Source: CAYVQZ01 sp964453435 (GTDB lineage Bacteria; Abyssobacteria; SURF-5). From it: DNA of 64,000 nucleotides. Where the stretch lies: the NCBI GenBank assembly GCA_964453435.1, contig CAYVQZ010000021.1, positions 6,987 to 70,986 of the forward strand, written 5' to 3'. Position numbers and translations under genes: made by a program. This document shows, in pieces, positions 44,111-52,805 of the stretch. The notes under the pieces were generated by a model, which had not been told where the DNA came from, made no database searches, and saw only the letters and a program-made list of their open reading frames with translations. How positions within the stretch are numbered: the stretch's first letter is position 1; each line of letters begins with the position of its first letter.

Positions 44111-44926
44111 TTAAATGAATCCGCCACACGATTGTCCCACGCAGGGGGGTGAGCCTGTTCCACGATGACGCAGGTTGCCGAAAAGTGAGCGCAGGAGCTG
44201 TGCCCGATTACGGAATCTTCTGTCTCTGTACTCCTGTCTATCAGAATTGTGAATTTCCATCGGGATTTTCATGCTGCGGCTCTCATAATGTTAACGGTAA
44301 CAATGTGATGCGGGGCGAAAGGGACTGTCCCAGATTTACGGACACGAAGTGTCGTAGAATCGGGACTGTCCCTGAAGCGAAATTTGGTTGCGGCTACGTC
44401 GCGCTGTGTCATTCCGCGGCTTGAGCAGCGAACCCAGTCATTTTTTTCGCTGAGTGAATCACGCGCTTTGCGCGACCCCGCATTCAGCGGATAGCTTGGC
44501 GGACCGCCGAACCGTGAGACGGATTCATTGTCCCCGAAGTCCCGCGAAACGCGGTGTTGCGGCCATCCCGAACTGTGCTCTCCGTGCTTCGACCTCTTTT
44601 CGATTTTCCTTCGTGCTTTTGGCGTCACAGTGGTTGAAATGGTAAAGGCAGCGGCCTTCGAACGCGCCGCCGGGCGACGCTTTACCCCCGCAACGTTCGA
44701 TTGTAAGGCGAACCCAGCGACCTGCGTTCAGAATGGTAAACAGGGACAACAGTCTCAACATGTGCGAACGAATTGGCGCCTGCAAGAACGAATCGGGTCT
44801 CTCCGTGGATGCTGATTTGTCCGCAGGGATTGCCGGGCCGAGGTCCACGGTCCCCGCCGGTATATAATAGGTGGGAAACACGGCGCGTGACTTTTCGGTG
44901 GAATTCAAAGAGAAGGAGACCAGACA
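44111..44926. other. Long intergenic region with repeats, no gene
   Basis: No open frame here has a credible start and family match. It contains the CTGTGCC...ATTACGGAATC repeat copy (44198-44217), the GGGACTGTCCC pair (44321-44372) and an ordinary-looking remainder. A consensus -10 TATAAT (44863-44868) lies upstream of the hydrolase at 44927 but lacks a -35 at the right distance. Confidence 0.5.
44321..44372. repeat. Direct repeat of GGGACTGTCCC with a central hairpin
   Basis: The near-palindrome GGGACTGTCCC occurs at 44321-44331 and again at 44362-44372. Between them GACAC-GAA-GTGTC (44341-44353) forms a small stem-loop. Similar 'gggactgtccc' strings are frequent between genes in many metagenome-derived bacteria, so this is probably a REP-like dispersed repeat. 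Confidence 0.5.
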
Positions 44927-45820
44927 ATGCCTCTGATTCGAACGCCGGAGGAAAGATTCGAAAACCTGCCGGACTATGATTTCAAGCCGAACTACGTCGA
45001 AATCGAGGGATGCAGGCTTCATTACGTGAACGAAGGCTCGGGCGAGGTGGTCCTGTGCCTCCACGGCGAGCCGTCGTGGTCGTTCCTCTACAGGAAAATG
45101 ATTCCGATACTCTCGCAAAGAAACCGTGTGGTTGCCCCCGACTTCGTCGGCTTCGGCAAGTCGGATAAATACACGGAGCGGGAGGAGTACTCGTTCCAAA
45201 TGCATCGCGATATCCTGACCGGCTTCATCGAGGCGCTCGACCTGAACGATATTACCCTCGTGTGCCAGGACTGGGGCGGACTCATCGGGCTGCGCGTCGC
45301 GAGCGAGATGCCCGAGAGGTTCGCGCGGCTGGTCATCATGAACACGGGCCTTCCCACGGGCGAGGGACAAATCACGGACGGATTCATGCAGTGGCGCACC
45401 TTTGTCGAGAACACGCCCGACCTGCCCATCGGCAACATCATGCAAATGGCGATGGCGAACCCCGACCGCATGACTCCCGAGATCATGCGGGCTTACGAGG
45501 CGCCGTTTCCGGGCAAGGAATACAAAGCCGGCGCGCAGATGTGGCCGTTGCTCGTGCCGATCAGGCCCGACGACCCCGGCGCCGACTCGATGCGCCGCGC
45601 GCGAGAGGTGTTCTCGAAATGGACGAAGCCGTGCCTCGTGATGTTCTCAGACGGCGACCCCATCACCCGTGGCGGCGACGGTTTCTTTCGGGAACTCATC
45701 CCCTCGGCCAAAGAGCAACCGGAGATCGCGATCAGGGACGCCGGACATTTCCTGCAGGAGGAGAAGGGCGAGGAAATAGCGAAGCATATCCTGGAGTTTA
45801 TCGGCAGGACTCCGTTGTGA
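44927..45820 (+). CDS. Haloalkane dehalogenase-like alpha/beta hydrolase
   Basis: 297 residues, preceded by a GAAGGAG Shine-Dalgarno. HGEPSWSFLYRKM (oxyanion tryptophan), PDFVGFGKSDK and the nucleophile elbow VCQDWGGLIGLRVA (aspartate nucleophile) are features of haloalkane dehalogenase subfamily I. The catalytic histidine is in DAGHFLQEEKG. If real, it hydrolyses carbon-halogen bonds to alcohols and halide. Epoxide hydrolases and meta-cleavage hydrolases share the fold, but the aspartate nucleophile and EPSW argue against the latter. It is followed by inositol-type catabolic genes. Confidence 0.8.
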   Translation: MPLIRTPEERFENLPDYDFKPNYVEIEGCRLHYVNEGSGEVVLCLHGEPSWSFLYRKMIPILSQRNRVVAPDFVGFGKSDKYTEREEYSFQMHRDILTGFIEALDLNDITLVCQDWGGLIGLRVASEMPERFARLVIMNTGLPTGEGQITDGFMQWRTFVENTPDLPIGNIMQMAMANPDRMTPEIMRAYEAPFPGKEYKAGAQMWPLLVPIRPDDPGADSMRRAREVFSKWTKPCLVMFSDGDPITRGGDGFFRELIPSAKEQPEIAIRDAGHFLQEEKGEEIAKHILEFIGRTPL

Positions 45821-45891
45821 GAATTCGCAGATTTTCTCGGGTTGTCACCGGTTTGCAACCATGGTTGAATGAACCACATACGGAGGAGTTT

Positions 45892-45948
45892 TTGAGCGAC
45901 AACGCGGCGCAAAAGTCGGAACCAATCACGGGAGGCGAGAATGGGTAA
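45892..45948 (+). CDS. Possible 18-residue leader peptide overlapping iolN
   Basis: TTG 45892 is preceded by GGAGGAG at an ideal distance (about 5 bases). It opens an 18-codon frame (MSDNAAQKSEPITGGENG) whose TAA falls inside the iolN start region, so the two frames overlap by 8 bases (45941-45948). It could couple translation to iolN or be chance; iolN has its own GGGAGG site. Confidence 0.3.
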   Translation: MSDNAAQKSEPITGGENG

Positions 45949-46912
45949 ATGGGAGATACCGCCGAAGGGCGGACACATGGATTTGGCCGATGGCCTGTAC
46001 TTTCAAAACATGACGATGAAGGAAGTGGAGCGGCGGCTGAAAAAATGCGACTTGATAATCCTCCCGCTCGGCAGCACCGAGGCGCATGGGCCGCACGCAT
46101 GTTATGGAGAGGACACGTTTCTGGTAACACGCATGGCCGAGGCCATCGCAAAGAAGACCGGTTGCACGGTCGCACAGCCGCTGTGGTACGGCTCGCATCC
46201 GTTCCACCACATCGGCATGCCGGGAACAATCCCGATCGACGAGGACACGTTCACCGCTGTCGTTTCACAGATGATCGCCGGCTTCTGGAACGCCGGCTTC
46301 CGCAAGCAGATTCTTCTGAACGGTCACGGCCAGGAATACGTGATACCCACCGCGATACACCGTTTCGCGAAGCGGTTTCAGGTGCCGGGGGTCTTCGTGA
46401 ACCTGAACTGGTATTACGCCATCCCCGAGCACTGCCGCGACAAAGAGCACGGCGGCCCGTTCGAGACGCCGTTCATTCACGCCGACGAGGCCGAGACCTC
46501 GTTTTCACTGGCGCTCTTTCCGGAGATGATTAAGATGGAGGACGCCGTCGACACCGAGCCGAAAGGGGTTCTCCCGCCGGGTCACCTCGATTCCGCCGGC
46601 AATCTCTATAACCGCCCGATTCCGTGGTACGCGCACGTCGGTCTGGGAACCATCGAGATCATCGGGACGCCCGAGGGCTGCGTCGGCAAGGCGACGCTCG
46701 CGAGCGCCGAGAAAGCCAGACCGGGCGTCGAGGCGCTGCTGGACTACATGGAACGGCTCGTGAACGACATCATGGACAAGTATCCCGCAGGCAAGCTGCC
46801 GCCGCTCGACCAGATGACGCAACGGTTCACGCAGAAGGAAATCGACGATTTGCTCAACGGGCCGCTCAATGGCGGCAAACACATCTACACCATTGCCTGG
46901 CCGGCATATTAG
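45941..46912 (+). CDS. iolN: Creatininase-family hydrolase, probable 3-dehydro-scyllo-inosose hydrolase (IolN-like)
   Basis: 323 residues, with GGAGG 6 bases before the ATG. The metal-site motifs LPLGSTEAHGPHACYGEDTFL, GSHPFHHIGMPGTI and LNGHGQEY are creatininase-family. Beyond the family, the N-terminus MGKWEIPPKGGHM and the C-terminus NGGKHIYTIAWP match my memory of the diketo-inositol hydrolase IolN (TM0413 type), which opens the ring of the doubly oxidised inositol to a keto-gluconate. The IolM partner is at 48113. The family is certain; the IolN assignment is strong but from memory. Confidence 0.82.
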   Translation: MGKWEIPPKGGHMDLADGLYFQNMTMKEVERRLKKCDLIILPLGSTEAHGPHACYGEDTFLVTRMAEAIAKKTGCTVAQPLWYGSHPFHHIGMPGTIPIDEDTFTAVVSQMIAGFWNAGFRKQILLNGHGQEYVIPTAIHRFAKRFQVPGVFVNLNWYYAIPEHCRDKEHGGPFETPFIHADEAETSFSLALFPEMIKMEDAVDTEPKGVLPPGHLDSAGNLYNRPIPWYAHVGLGTIEIIGTPEGCVGKATLASAEKARPGVEALLDYMERLVNDIMDKYPAGKLPPLDQMTQRFTQKEIDDLLNGPLNGGKHIYTIAWPAY

Positions 46913-46939
46913 GGTAGCGTTGGTCGTCGCTTTGACCGT

Positions 46940-46969
46940 TTGACACTCCGATTCTCGTTGAAATATAAT
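46940..46969 (+). promoter_or_regulatory. Full-consensus sigma70-like promoter
   Basis: TTGACA (46940-46945) and TATAAT (46964-46969), both perfect, with an 18-base spacer, 70 bases upstream of the dehydrogenase at 47039. It would start a separate transcript for dehydrogenase-iolM-acyl-CoA synthetase, downstream of iolN. Confidence 0.75.
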
Positions 46970-47038
46970 TCACGCGGTTTGATTGTGAACCGACTTCTTT
47001 TGCAGTCGAAATCCTTTTGAGGAATCCCCATCGCCACG

Positions 47039-48082
47039 ATGAATCCCAAAGCGCCGGGCAAGATGCTTGCCGCCGTATTCGAGGGCAACGGCATACTGGA
47101 ACTGCGCAAGCGGCCCGTTCCGGTCATCGCCGGTGACCGCGATGTTCTTTTGAACGTGGAACTCGCGAGCGTCTGCGGGACGGATGTGCATATTCTCTCC
47201 GTGCCGCCCGGGCATCCGGCCACCAAGAATACCATCCTCGGGCATGAATATGTGGGAACCGTTCTCGATGCCGGAAACGCGGTCGGTCGCCTGAAAAAGG
47301 GGCAGCGGGTGGTTGTCAATCCGAACCTCGCGTGCGGGCATTGCGTCTATTGCCGCACCGCGTTCCCGAACATGTGCGAGAGCATGACCACACTCGGCAT
47401 TTTCATCGACGGCGGCTTCGCGCCGTACAATGTCGCGCCGTGCGACGCGCTGTTTCCGATTTCGAAGGAGACCTCGGTAGACGAGGCGATTTTCGCAGAG
47501 CCATTGTCCTGCGTGGTAAACGCGATACAGAAAATTTGCCCGTTCCCAGGTGAAACGGCGGTCGTTCTGGGGGCCGGCCCGATCGGTCTCTACTTCATAA
47601 GCGTGCTGCGCGCGGCGGGTCTCAAACAGATAATCGCGAGCGAGCCGAACCCGAAACGCGCGCGGATGGCGAAAAAATGCGGCGCGACCGATATTTGCAA
47701 TCCAAAGAAAGATTCCCTGGAAAGTCTCGTGAGAGAGAGAACCGCACTCGGAGCCGACGTCGCGGTTGATACGGTCGGGACTTTGATGGCCGAATCGTTG
47801 GCGTGCGTTCGCCGGGGCGGGAGGGTTCTCCTGTTCGGAATGAACAGCAACGCCGTTTCACATATTCGTCAGAACGAGATCACCCGAAACGAAATTCAGG
47901 TCATGGGCAGCTTCATTGCGAACGCCACGTTTCCGGCGACGGTTTCCTTGCTGGAAAGCGGCAAACTTGATTTGAAAAAACTCGTGACGCACAGGTTCAA
48001 ACTAAAGCAGATACACGACGCCATTGAAGCGATGCGAAGCGGCGAGGCGATAAAGGTGTTGGTGGAGACAAGACAAGGGTAA
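47039..48082 (+). CDS. Zinc-dependent medium-chain alcohol/polyol dehydrogenase
   Basis: 347 residues. The catalytic zinc site is in SVCGTDVHIL and GHEYVGTVLD, the structural zinc cysteines in CGHCVYCRTAFPNMC, and the Rossmann motif is VVLGAGPIGLYF. It belongs to the sorbitol/threonine dehydrogenase branch of the MDR superfamily. Lying directly before iolM, it could perform the first oxidation of inositol (normally IolG, which is not in the window) or of another polyol. That is inference. ATG 47063 is an alternative start. Confidence 0.85.
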   Translation: MNPKAPGKMLAAVFEGNGILELRKRPVPVIAGDRDVLLNVELASVCGTDVHILSVPPGHPATKNTILGHEYVGTVLDAGNAVGRLKKGQRVVVNPNLACGHCVYCRTAFPNMCESMTTLGIFIDGGFAPYNVAPCDALFPISKETSVDEAIFAEPLSCVVNAIQKICPFPGETAVVLGAGPIGLYFISVLRAAGLKQIIASEPNPKRARMAKKCGATDICNPKKDSLESLVRERTALGADVAVDTVGTLMAESLACVRRGGRVLLFGMNSNAVSHIRQNEITRNEIQVMGSFIANATFPATVSLLESGKLDLKKLVTHRFKLKQIHDAIEAMRSGEAIKVLVETRQG

Positions 48083-48112
48083 ACACGCGAAGGCGCCAGG
48101 CAGTTCCAATCC

Positions 48113-49294
48113 ATGAAAGCAATCAGGTTGAAAGCGGAGTGGGCTCCGCGAAAGGATTTCGTTCTCGGGCCGAAAGACATTGACCGCGAGCTCACCTATC
48201 TCGGCAGCAAGGTGTGGCGAAATCCGGAAGTGAGTATCGAATCTGTTTCGGAACCGAAGCTTCGGGACGACGACGTAATCGTCGAGGTGAAGGCCTGCGG
48301 CATTTGTGGAAGCGACGTGCACATGGCGCAGACCGACGCCGAGGGCTACATACTGTATCCCGGCCTGACTGCGTTCCCGGTCACGCTCGGGCATGAGTTT
48401 GCCGGAGTCGTTGTCGAGGCTGGCAAAAACGCGCTGGACAAACGAACAAATGAACGGTTCAAGATAGGCGACGCGGTCTGCGCAGAAGAGATGTTCTGGT
48501 GCGGCCGCTGCCGCCCGTGCGCCGACGGTTACCCGAACCATTGCGAGGCGCTCCAAGAAATTGGGTTCTCGTGCGACGGCGCCTTCGCGCGGCACGTAAA
48601 GCTGAAAGCGAAATACTGCTGGAGCCTCGAACCGTTGAGACCCCGCTATGCGGGGGAAAAGCTCTTTCTTGCCGGCAGCCTGGTTGAGCCGACTTCGGTT
48701 GCGTACAACGCCGTCATCGAGAGGGGCGGCGGCATCAGGCCGGGAGACAACGTGGCCATTCTTGGTGGCGGCCCGATAGGCCTCGCGGCCGTGGCGATTC
48801 TGCGCCGCGCCGGCGCATCGCATGTAATCCTTTCCGAGCCTTCGAAAACCCGCGCGAAGCTGGCGAAAAAGATGGGCGCGACAGCGACGATCGATCCCGC
48901 GAAGGATGATTTCGCCGGAAAGCTGCTCGAGCTAACGGACGGTATGGGCGCGAATCTTTATCTCGAAGCGACCGGCCTGCCGGAGATTGTGTGGCCCGCA
49001 ATCGAACAAGCCATCTGGAACGGGCGCGCGCTGAACAGCAGGGTAATCATCGTGGCGCGGGCCGACGCGAAGATACCGGTCACCGGCGAGGTCTTTCAGG
49101 TCAGACGCGCCTCAATCATCGGGGCGCAAGGCCATTCTGGTCACGGAACGTTTCCGCGCGTGATAAGCGCAATGGCGGCGGGTATGGACATGACCCCGCT
49201 CATAACGAAAAGAATTCGGTTGGAGGAAGTTCCTCACAATCTCAAGCTTCTCCAGACCGACCGCAAGGAATGTAAAATAACGGCCTTGTTCTGA
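48113..49294 (+). CDS. iolM: Probable scyllo-inosose 3-dehydrogenase (IolM-like MDR enzyme)
   Basis: 393 residues, longer than ordinary MDR dehydrogenases. The N-terminal FVLGPKDIDRELTYLGSKVW, KACGICGSDVHMAQTDAEGY and LYPGLTAFPVTLGHEF, and the C-terminal GEVFQVRRASIIGAQGHSGH, closely follow the Thermotoga maritima TM0412 protein as I recall it. That enzyme oxidises scyllo-inosose to the diketo intermediate hydrolysed by IolN. Structural zinc cysteines CGRCRPCADGYPNHC are present. Thirty bases follow the preceding dehydrogenase. Confidence 0.83.
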   Translation: MKAIRLKAEWAPRKDFVLGPKDIDRELTYLGSKVWRNPEVSIESVSEPKLRDDDVIVEVKACGICGSDVHMAQTDAEGYILYPGLTAFPVTLGHEFAGVVVEAGKNALDKRTNERFKIGDAVCAEEMFWCGRCRPCADGYPNHCEALQEIGFSCDGAFARHVKLKAKYCWSLEPLRPRYAGEKLFLAGSLVEPTSVAYNAVIERGGGIRPGDNVAILGGGPIGLAAVAILRRAGASHVILSEPSKTRAKLAKKMGATATIDPAKDDFAGKLLELTDGMGANLYLEATGLPEIVWPAIEQAIWNGRALNSRVIIVARADAKIPVTGEVFQVRRASIIGAQGHSGHGTFPRVISAMAAGMDMTPLITKRIRLEEVPHNLKLLQTDRKECKITALF

Positions 49295-49312
49295 ACCATA
49301 GCGGAGGTTGGG

Positions 49313-50887
49313 ATGACTGATTCATCGGAAAACATCGAGCAAGCACAGCCGGCGCCGTTCACGCTGGCGTACAACGCGCAGGAGATGCCCGATAAGGAGG
49401 CGCTGGCGGACGAGAAGAGACGTTATACGTTTCGGGAACTGGACCGATACATCAACCGCATCGCAAATGTGCTGGCCGATGTCGGCGTGGAACGAGGCGA
49501 CCGCGTCGCCGTCTTGATGTATAACTCCATCGAGGCGTATGCCGCCTCGTACGCCATCGGAAAACTGAAAGCGAACACCGTGCCCGTCGGCTACCGGCTC
49601 AAGAGCGACGAAGTCGAATACGTAATCAACAACTCCGAGGCCAAGGCGCTCGTGATGGGGGCGGAATTCGAAAAAGTGATTCGACCCATAGCCGAGAAGC
49701 TCGAGAACGTGCCGGCTGATAGAATACTGGTTTCCGGCGGCGATCTGCCCTGGGGAATGCGGTTGGAAGACAAGCTCGAGTCGGCCTCGGATGTGTTCAT
49801 CGAGCGCAACCCCGACGAGTCGAGTTCAAGCATTATCTACACGTCGGGAACGACCGGCCGACCGAAGGGAGCGTTCCGGGAAAATCGACCGCGCGACCTC
49901 CAACTGATTATGAGCATCGTCAGCAACTTCCGCATTACGACCGATGACCGTCACGTCGTCACGTGCCCCCTCTACCACAGCGCGCCGCCCGTTTTCTCGG
50001 GACTCCACACGATACTCGGCGGATTCGTGTATGTCATGACCAAGTTTGACCCGGAAGAATTCCTGAGAATCGTGGAGCGCGAACGCATCACAAGCACGTT
50101 CATGGTGCCCACCATGTGTAACATGGTCGCGAACCTGCCCGAAGACGTGAAGAGGAAATACGATGTCAGCTCGATGCGCAACCTCGTGGTCGGCGGGGCG
50201 CCGTTCCACATCAGCACGAAACGGGCCATTCTCGACCTTTTCCCGAACGACTGCCTTTTTGAATTCTACGGCTCGACCGAGACCGGCATAAACACGATTT
50301 TGCTGCCTGAAGAGCAGCTCGCTCGCCCCGAGTCGTGTGGCAGGGTGTTCGACGGCAATGAGATTCTGCTTCTCGATGAAGAGCGCAACCCGGTGAAGCA
50401 GGGAGAGGTAGGCGAGCTGTTCGTGAAGAACAGCATGCTCATCGACGGCTACTTCCGAAACAAGAAGGCGACGGACGAATCGTTCCACAACGGCTACCTC
50501 TCGGTCGGCGACATGGCATATATGGACGAGGAGGGCTACTACTTTATCGTTGACCGCAAAAAAGACATGGTCATCAGCGGCGGCGTCAACATTTACCCGG
50601 CGGAAATCGAGATCGAGCTGAACCACCACCCCAAGGTTCTTGATTCGGCGGTGATCGGCGTTCCCGACGAGCAGTGGGGCGAGAGCCTGCATGCGTTCGT
50701 TGTCCTGAAACCGGGATGCGAGGCCGCGCCCGGGGAGATCATCGAGTACTGCGGCGAGAAGCTCGCCCGCTACAAAAGGCCGAAAACGGTGGTGTTCGTG
50801 GACGAGCTCCCGCGCAACCCCAGCGGCAAGCTCATGAAGAAACAACTTCGGGAAAAGTACTGGAAAGGCGGCAAGGCGGTTTACTGA
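49313..50887 (+). CDS. AMP-binding acyl-CoA synthetase
   Basis: 524 residues. The P-loop-like motif IIYTSGTTGRPKGAFR, the motif FYGSTETGIN, the hinge DRKKDMVISGGVNIYPAEIE and the C-terminal lysine motif NPSGKLMKK are complete, so it should be active. Closest type is FadD-like/medium-chain acyl-CoA ligases. It starts 18 bases after iolM with GGAGG upstream, apparently in the same operon. An acyl-CoA ligase is not part of the known inositol route, so the pathway here may be different or broader. Confidence 0.88.
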   Translation: MTDSSENIEQAQPAPFTLAYNAQEMPDKEALADEKRRYTFRELDRYINRIANVLADVGVERGDRVAVLMYNSIEAYAASYAIGKLKANTVPVGYRLKSDEVEYVINNSEAKALVMGAEFEKVIRPIAEKLENVPADRILVSGGDLPWGMRLEDKLESASDVFIERNPDESSSSIIYTSGTTGRPKGAFRENRPRDLQLIMSIVSNFRITTDDRHVVTCPLYHSAPPVFSGLHTILGGFVYVMTKFDPEEFLRIVERERITSTFMVPTMCNMVANLPEDVKRKYDVSSMRNLVVGGAPFHISTKRAILDLFPNDCLFEFYGSTETGINTILLPEEQLARPESCGRVFDGNEILLLDEERNPVKQGEVGELFVKNSMLIDGYFRNKKATDESFHNGYLSVGDMAYMDEEGYYFIVDRKKDMVISGGVNIYPAEIEIELNHHPKVLDSAVIGVPDEQWGESLHAFVVLKPGCEAAPGEIIEYCGEKLARYKRPKTVVFVDELPRNPSGKLMKKQLREKYWKGGKAVY

Positions 50888-50918
50888 TACGGACCATATT
50901 CGGCGTCCGCATTCCGGC

Positions 50919-51755
50919 TCAGAGGCCCACCAAGGCGTTCAATCCCCTGCCGAAATCGAAATACCAGCGTATCAACCGTTCGCCGTATAAAAGCGAGAGA
51001 ACGGCCCCGAAGGCGAGGTAGGGACCGAACGGGATGTAATCGCTCCTCAATTTCCGGCGCAGCAAAATGAGCGAGACCCCGACGACCGAGCCGACGACCG
51101 ACCCGATCATAATCGTCAACAGAGCGAGTCTCCAGCCCAGAAAGGCGCCCACCATCGCGAGCAGCTTTATATCGCCTCCGCCCATGCCCTCTTTCTTGTA
51201 CACGTACACGGAGAACAGGGCCGCAAGATAAAGAAGTCCTCCGCCCACAATGGCGCCGATAAGCGAATCGAGGAAAGAATGGGGAATCAGTTGGCCGCCG
51301 GTAAGACGCGCGGGAAGCAGGCTGAGGCCAAGCCCCACGAAAATGCCCGGAATGGATATCTCGTCGGGGATGATGGTGTGCTCGAGGTCAATGAATGTGA
51401 CAACGACCATCGCGCAGGTGAAGGCGATGTATATCACCAGCGCAATTATGTTCGTGAAGCGTTGGAGCAGCAGAACGAAGAGTATCGCCGTGAGGAGTTC
51501 CACTGCGGGATACTGCCAGGAAATGCGTTTCCCGCAACGTCTGCATTTACCCCGTAACACAACGAAACTGACCAGCGGAATATTGTCGTACCACCTGATG
51601 GGCGTTTCGCACTTCGGACAGCGCGAACCGGGCAACACGAGCGATTTCCGTTCGGGAAGGCGCGAGATGCAGACATTCAGGAAACTGCCCGTGACCGTTC
51701 CCAATGCGAACATGTAAACTTTCAGAAAGATGCTAAGCGCCGTCAAATCTCCCAT
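50919..51755 (-). CDS. Prepilin peptidase (A24, PilD/GspO type)
   Basis: 278 residues from ATG 51755; an in-frame extension to 51881 runs into the neighbouring gene and lacks homology. The zinc-binding pairs CPKC and CRRC are present, as are FLNVCISRLP and the catalytic aspartates in DLEHTIIPD and GGGDIKL. A full-length enzyme: it cleaves and N-methylates type IV prepilin or type II secretion pseudopilins. No pilin gene is near. It follows the glycosyltransferase at 51784 by 28 bases and converges with the acyl-CoA synthetase. Confidence 0.93.
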   Translation of the reverse strand: MGDLTALSIFLKVYMFALGTVTGSFLNVCISRLPERKSLVLPGSRCPKCETPIRWYDNIPLVSFVVLRGKCRRCGKRISWQYPAVELLTAILFVLLLQRFTNIIALVIYIAFTCAMVVVTFIDLEHTIIPDEISIPGIFVGLGLSLLPARLTGGQLIPHSFLDSLIGAIVGGGLLYLAALFSVYVYKKEGMGGGDIKLLAMVGAFLGWRLALLTIMIGSVVGSVVGVSLILLRRKLRSDYIPFGPYLAFGAVLSLLYGERLIRWYFDFGRGLNALVGL

Positions 51756-51783
51756 TATTGAAATTCGTTTCCGGGACGCGCCG

Positions 51784-52527
51784 TCAGTTCCGCCCGAACC
51801 TGATTCGAAACACCGAGACGGTGTATCGAATGAACTCTTTGAAAAACCTCGTCTTGCTTTCGCCCGATCTCCTGTTGTCATAAAAAACGGGGATTTCCAG
51901 GATGCTGAGCTTCAGGTCAACCACCGCCATTAGAAAACGGATGAAATAATCGCCGTATCCATAAAAAATCCGGTCGAAGTCCAGCCTCCGAAGGGTCTCT
52001 CTGCGGATGGCAAAAAAGCCGCTGAGCTTGTCCCGGATCGGGATACCGAGGAAAAACCGGATGAACACATTGTACAGGAAGCTCGAGTAGTATCTCCATC
52101 GAAAATACATGCCGCCGCCGTAAAGAAATCGCGAGCCGACGACGACTTCGTAAAACTGGACAAGGTTGAGGAACTGCGGTATGTATTTTGGGTCATGATT
52201 GAAATCCGAATCCATGACGATAATTATCGAGCCCGTGCTGAGTTCGATGCCCTTGCGAACCGCGGTCGCAAGTCCCCGTTCGGCAGTCCGCACGTGAAGG
52301 CGCACCCGTTCATTTCCCGCGCACTTTTGCTGCACGACTTCGGCCGTTCCGTCCGGACTGTTGTCATCCACCACGATGACCTCATAATCGCCGGTCGGCT
52401 GAAGCACCCGCACGATGTCCTCCACAAGGTCGCCGATGTTTCCCCTCTCGTTGTAAGTCGGGATCACGACGGAGACCTTTTGCGAGTTGCCGAAACTACT
52501 GTCTATGCCGTACGATGCCGATTCCAT
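51784..52527 (-). CDS. Polyprenyl-phosphate mannose synthase-like GT2 glycosyltransferase
   Basis: 247 residues. VVIPTYNERGNIGDLV at the N-terminus, VVDDNSPDGTAE and the DSDFNHDPKYI acceptor motif match dolichol-phosphate mannosyltransferase (DPM1). The C-terminus has no membrane anchor. It would transfer a sugar, probably mannose from GDP-mannose, to polyprenyl phosphate. The divergently transcribed GT39-type membrane transferase at 52806 could use the product. AAGGAA lies 6 bases before the ATG. Confidence 0.85.
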   Translation of the reverse strand: MESASYGIDSSFGNSQKVSVVIPTYNERGNIGDLVEDIVRVLQPTGDYEVIVVDDNSPDGTAEVVQQKCAGNERVRLHVRTAERGLATAVRKGIELSTGSIIIVMDSDFNHDPKYIPQFLNLVQFYEVVVGSRFLYGGGMYFRWRYYSSFLYNVFIRFFLGIPIRDKLSGFFAIRRETLRRLDFDRIFYGYGDYFIRFLMAVVDLKLSILEIPVFYDNRRSGESKTRFFKEFIRYTVSVFRIRFGRN

Positions 52528-52568
52528 GCGAGTTCCTTCTCACGGTTCTCCGGGGAGCCGGATGATAG

Positions 52569-52597
52569 ATGATATACCGTATCAGCGTTTTTTTCAA
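52569..52597 (-). promoter_or_regulatory. Sigma70-like promoter for the DPM-like gene
   Basis: Minus-strand TTGAAA (52597-52592) and TATCAT (52574-52569), 17-base spacer, 42 bases upstream of the start codon; each matches five of six bases. Confidence 0.55.
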
Positions 52598-52674
52598 TGT
52601 TTCCGCCGCGGAATCGGATTTGTCCCGAACGCCTGAAAATGGTTTCGCGCGAAGCCCGGGCTTTTCCCGTTGCT

Positions 52675-52704
52675 TTGCCGTTCGGTTCCCGCAGATGGTA
52701 TTAT
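52675..52704 (+). promoter_or_regulatory. Sigma70-like promoter for the GT39-like gene
   Basis: TTGCCG (52675-52680) and TATTAT (52699-52704) with an 18-base spacer, about 100 bases upstream of the start at 52806. Confidence 0.45.
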
Positions 52705-52805
52705 GGCCCCGTTTCGGAGCTATTCGCATTTGCCGAATGGCTGTTGAAGGCGTTTGTTCTCTTTCTCTGTGACGGAGTTGTCGAACGCGGTCGCATATCG
52801 TATGC

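Noticed and set aside
44830..44868. Promoter for the dehalogenase-like gene
   Set aside because: TATAAT at 44863-44868 is perfect, but the nearest -35-like TTGCCG is 27 bases away; only a lone -10 can be stated.
44525..45445. 306-codon minus-strand frame
   Set aside because: Overlaps the dehalogenase-like gene antisense and continues into non-coding sequence; no motifs.
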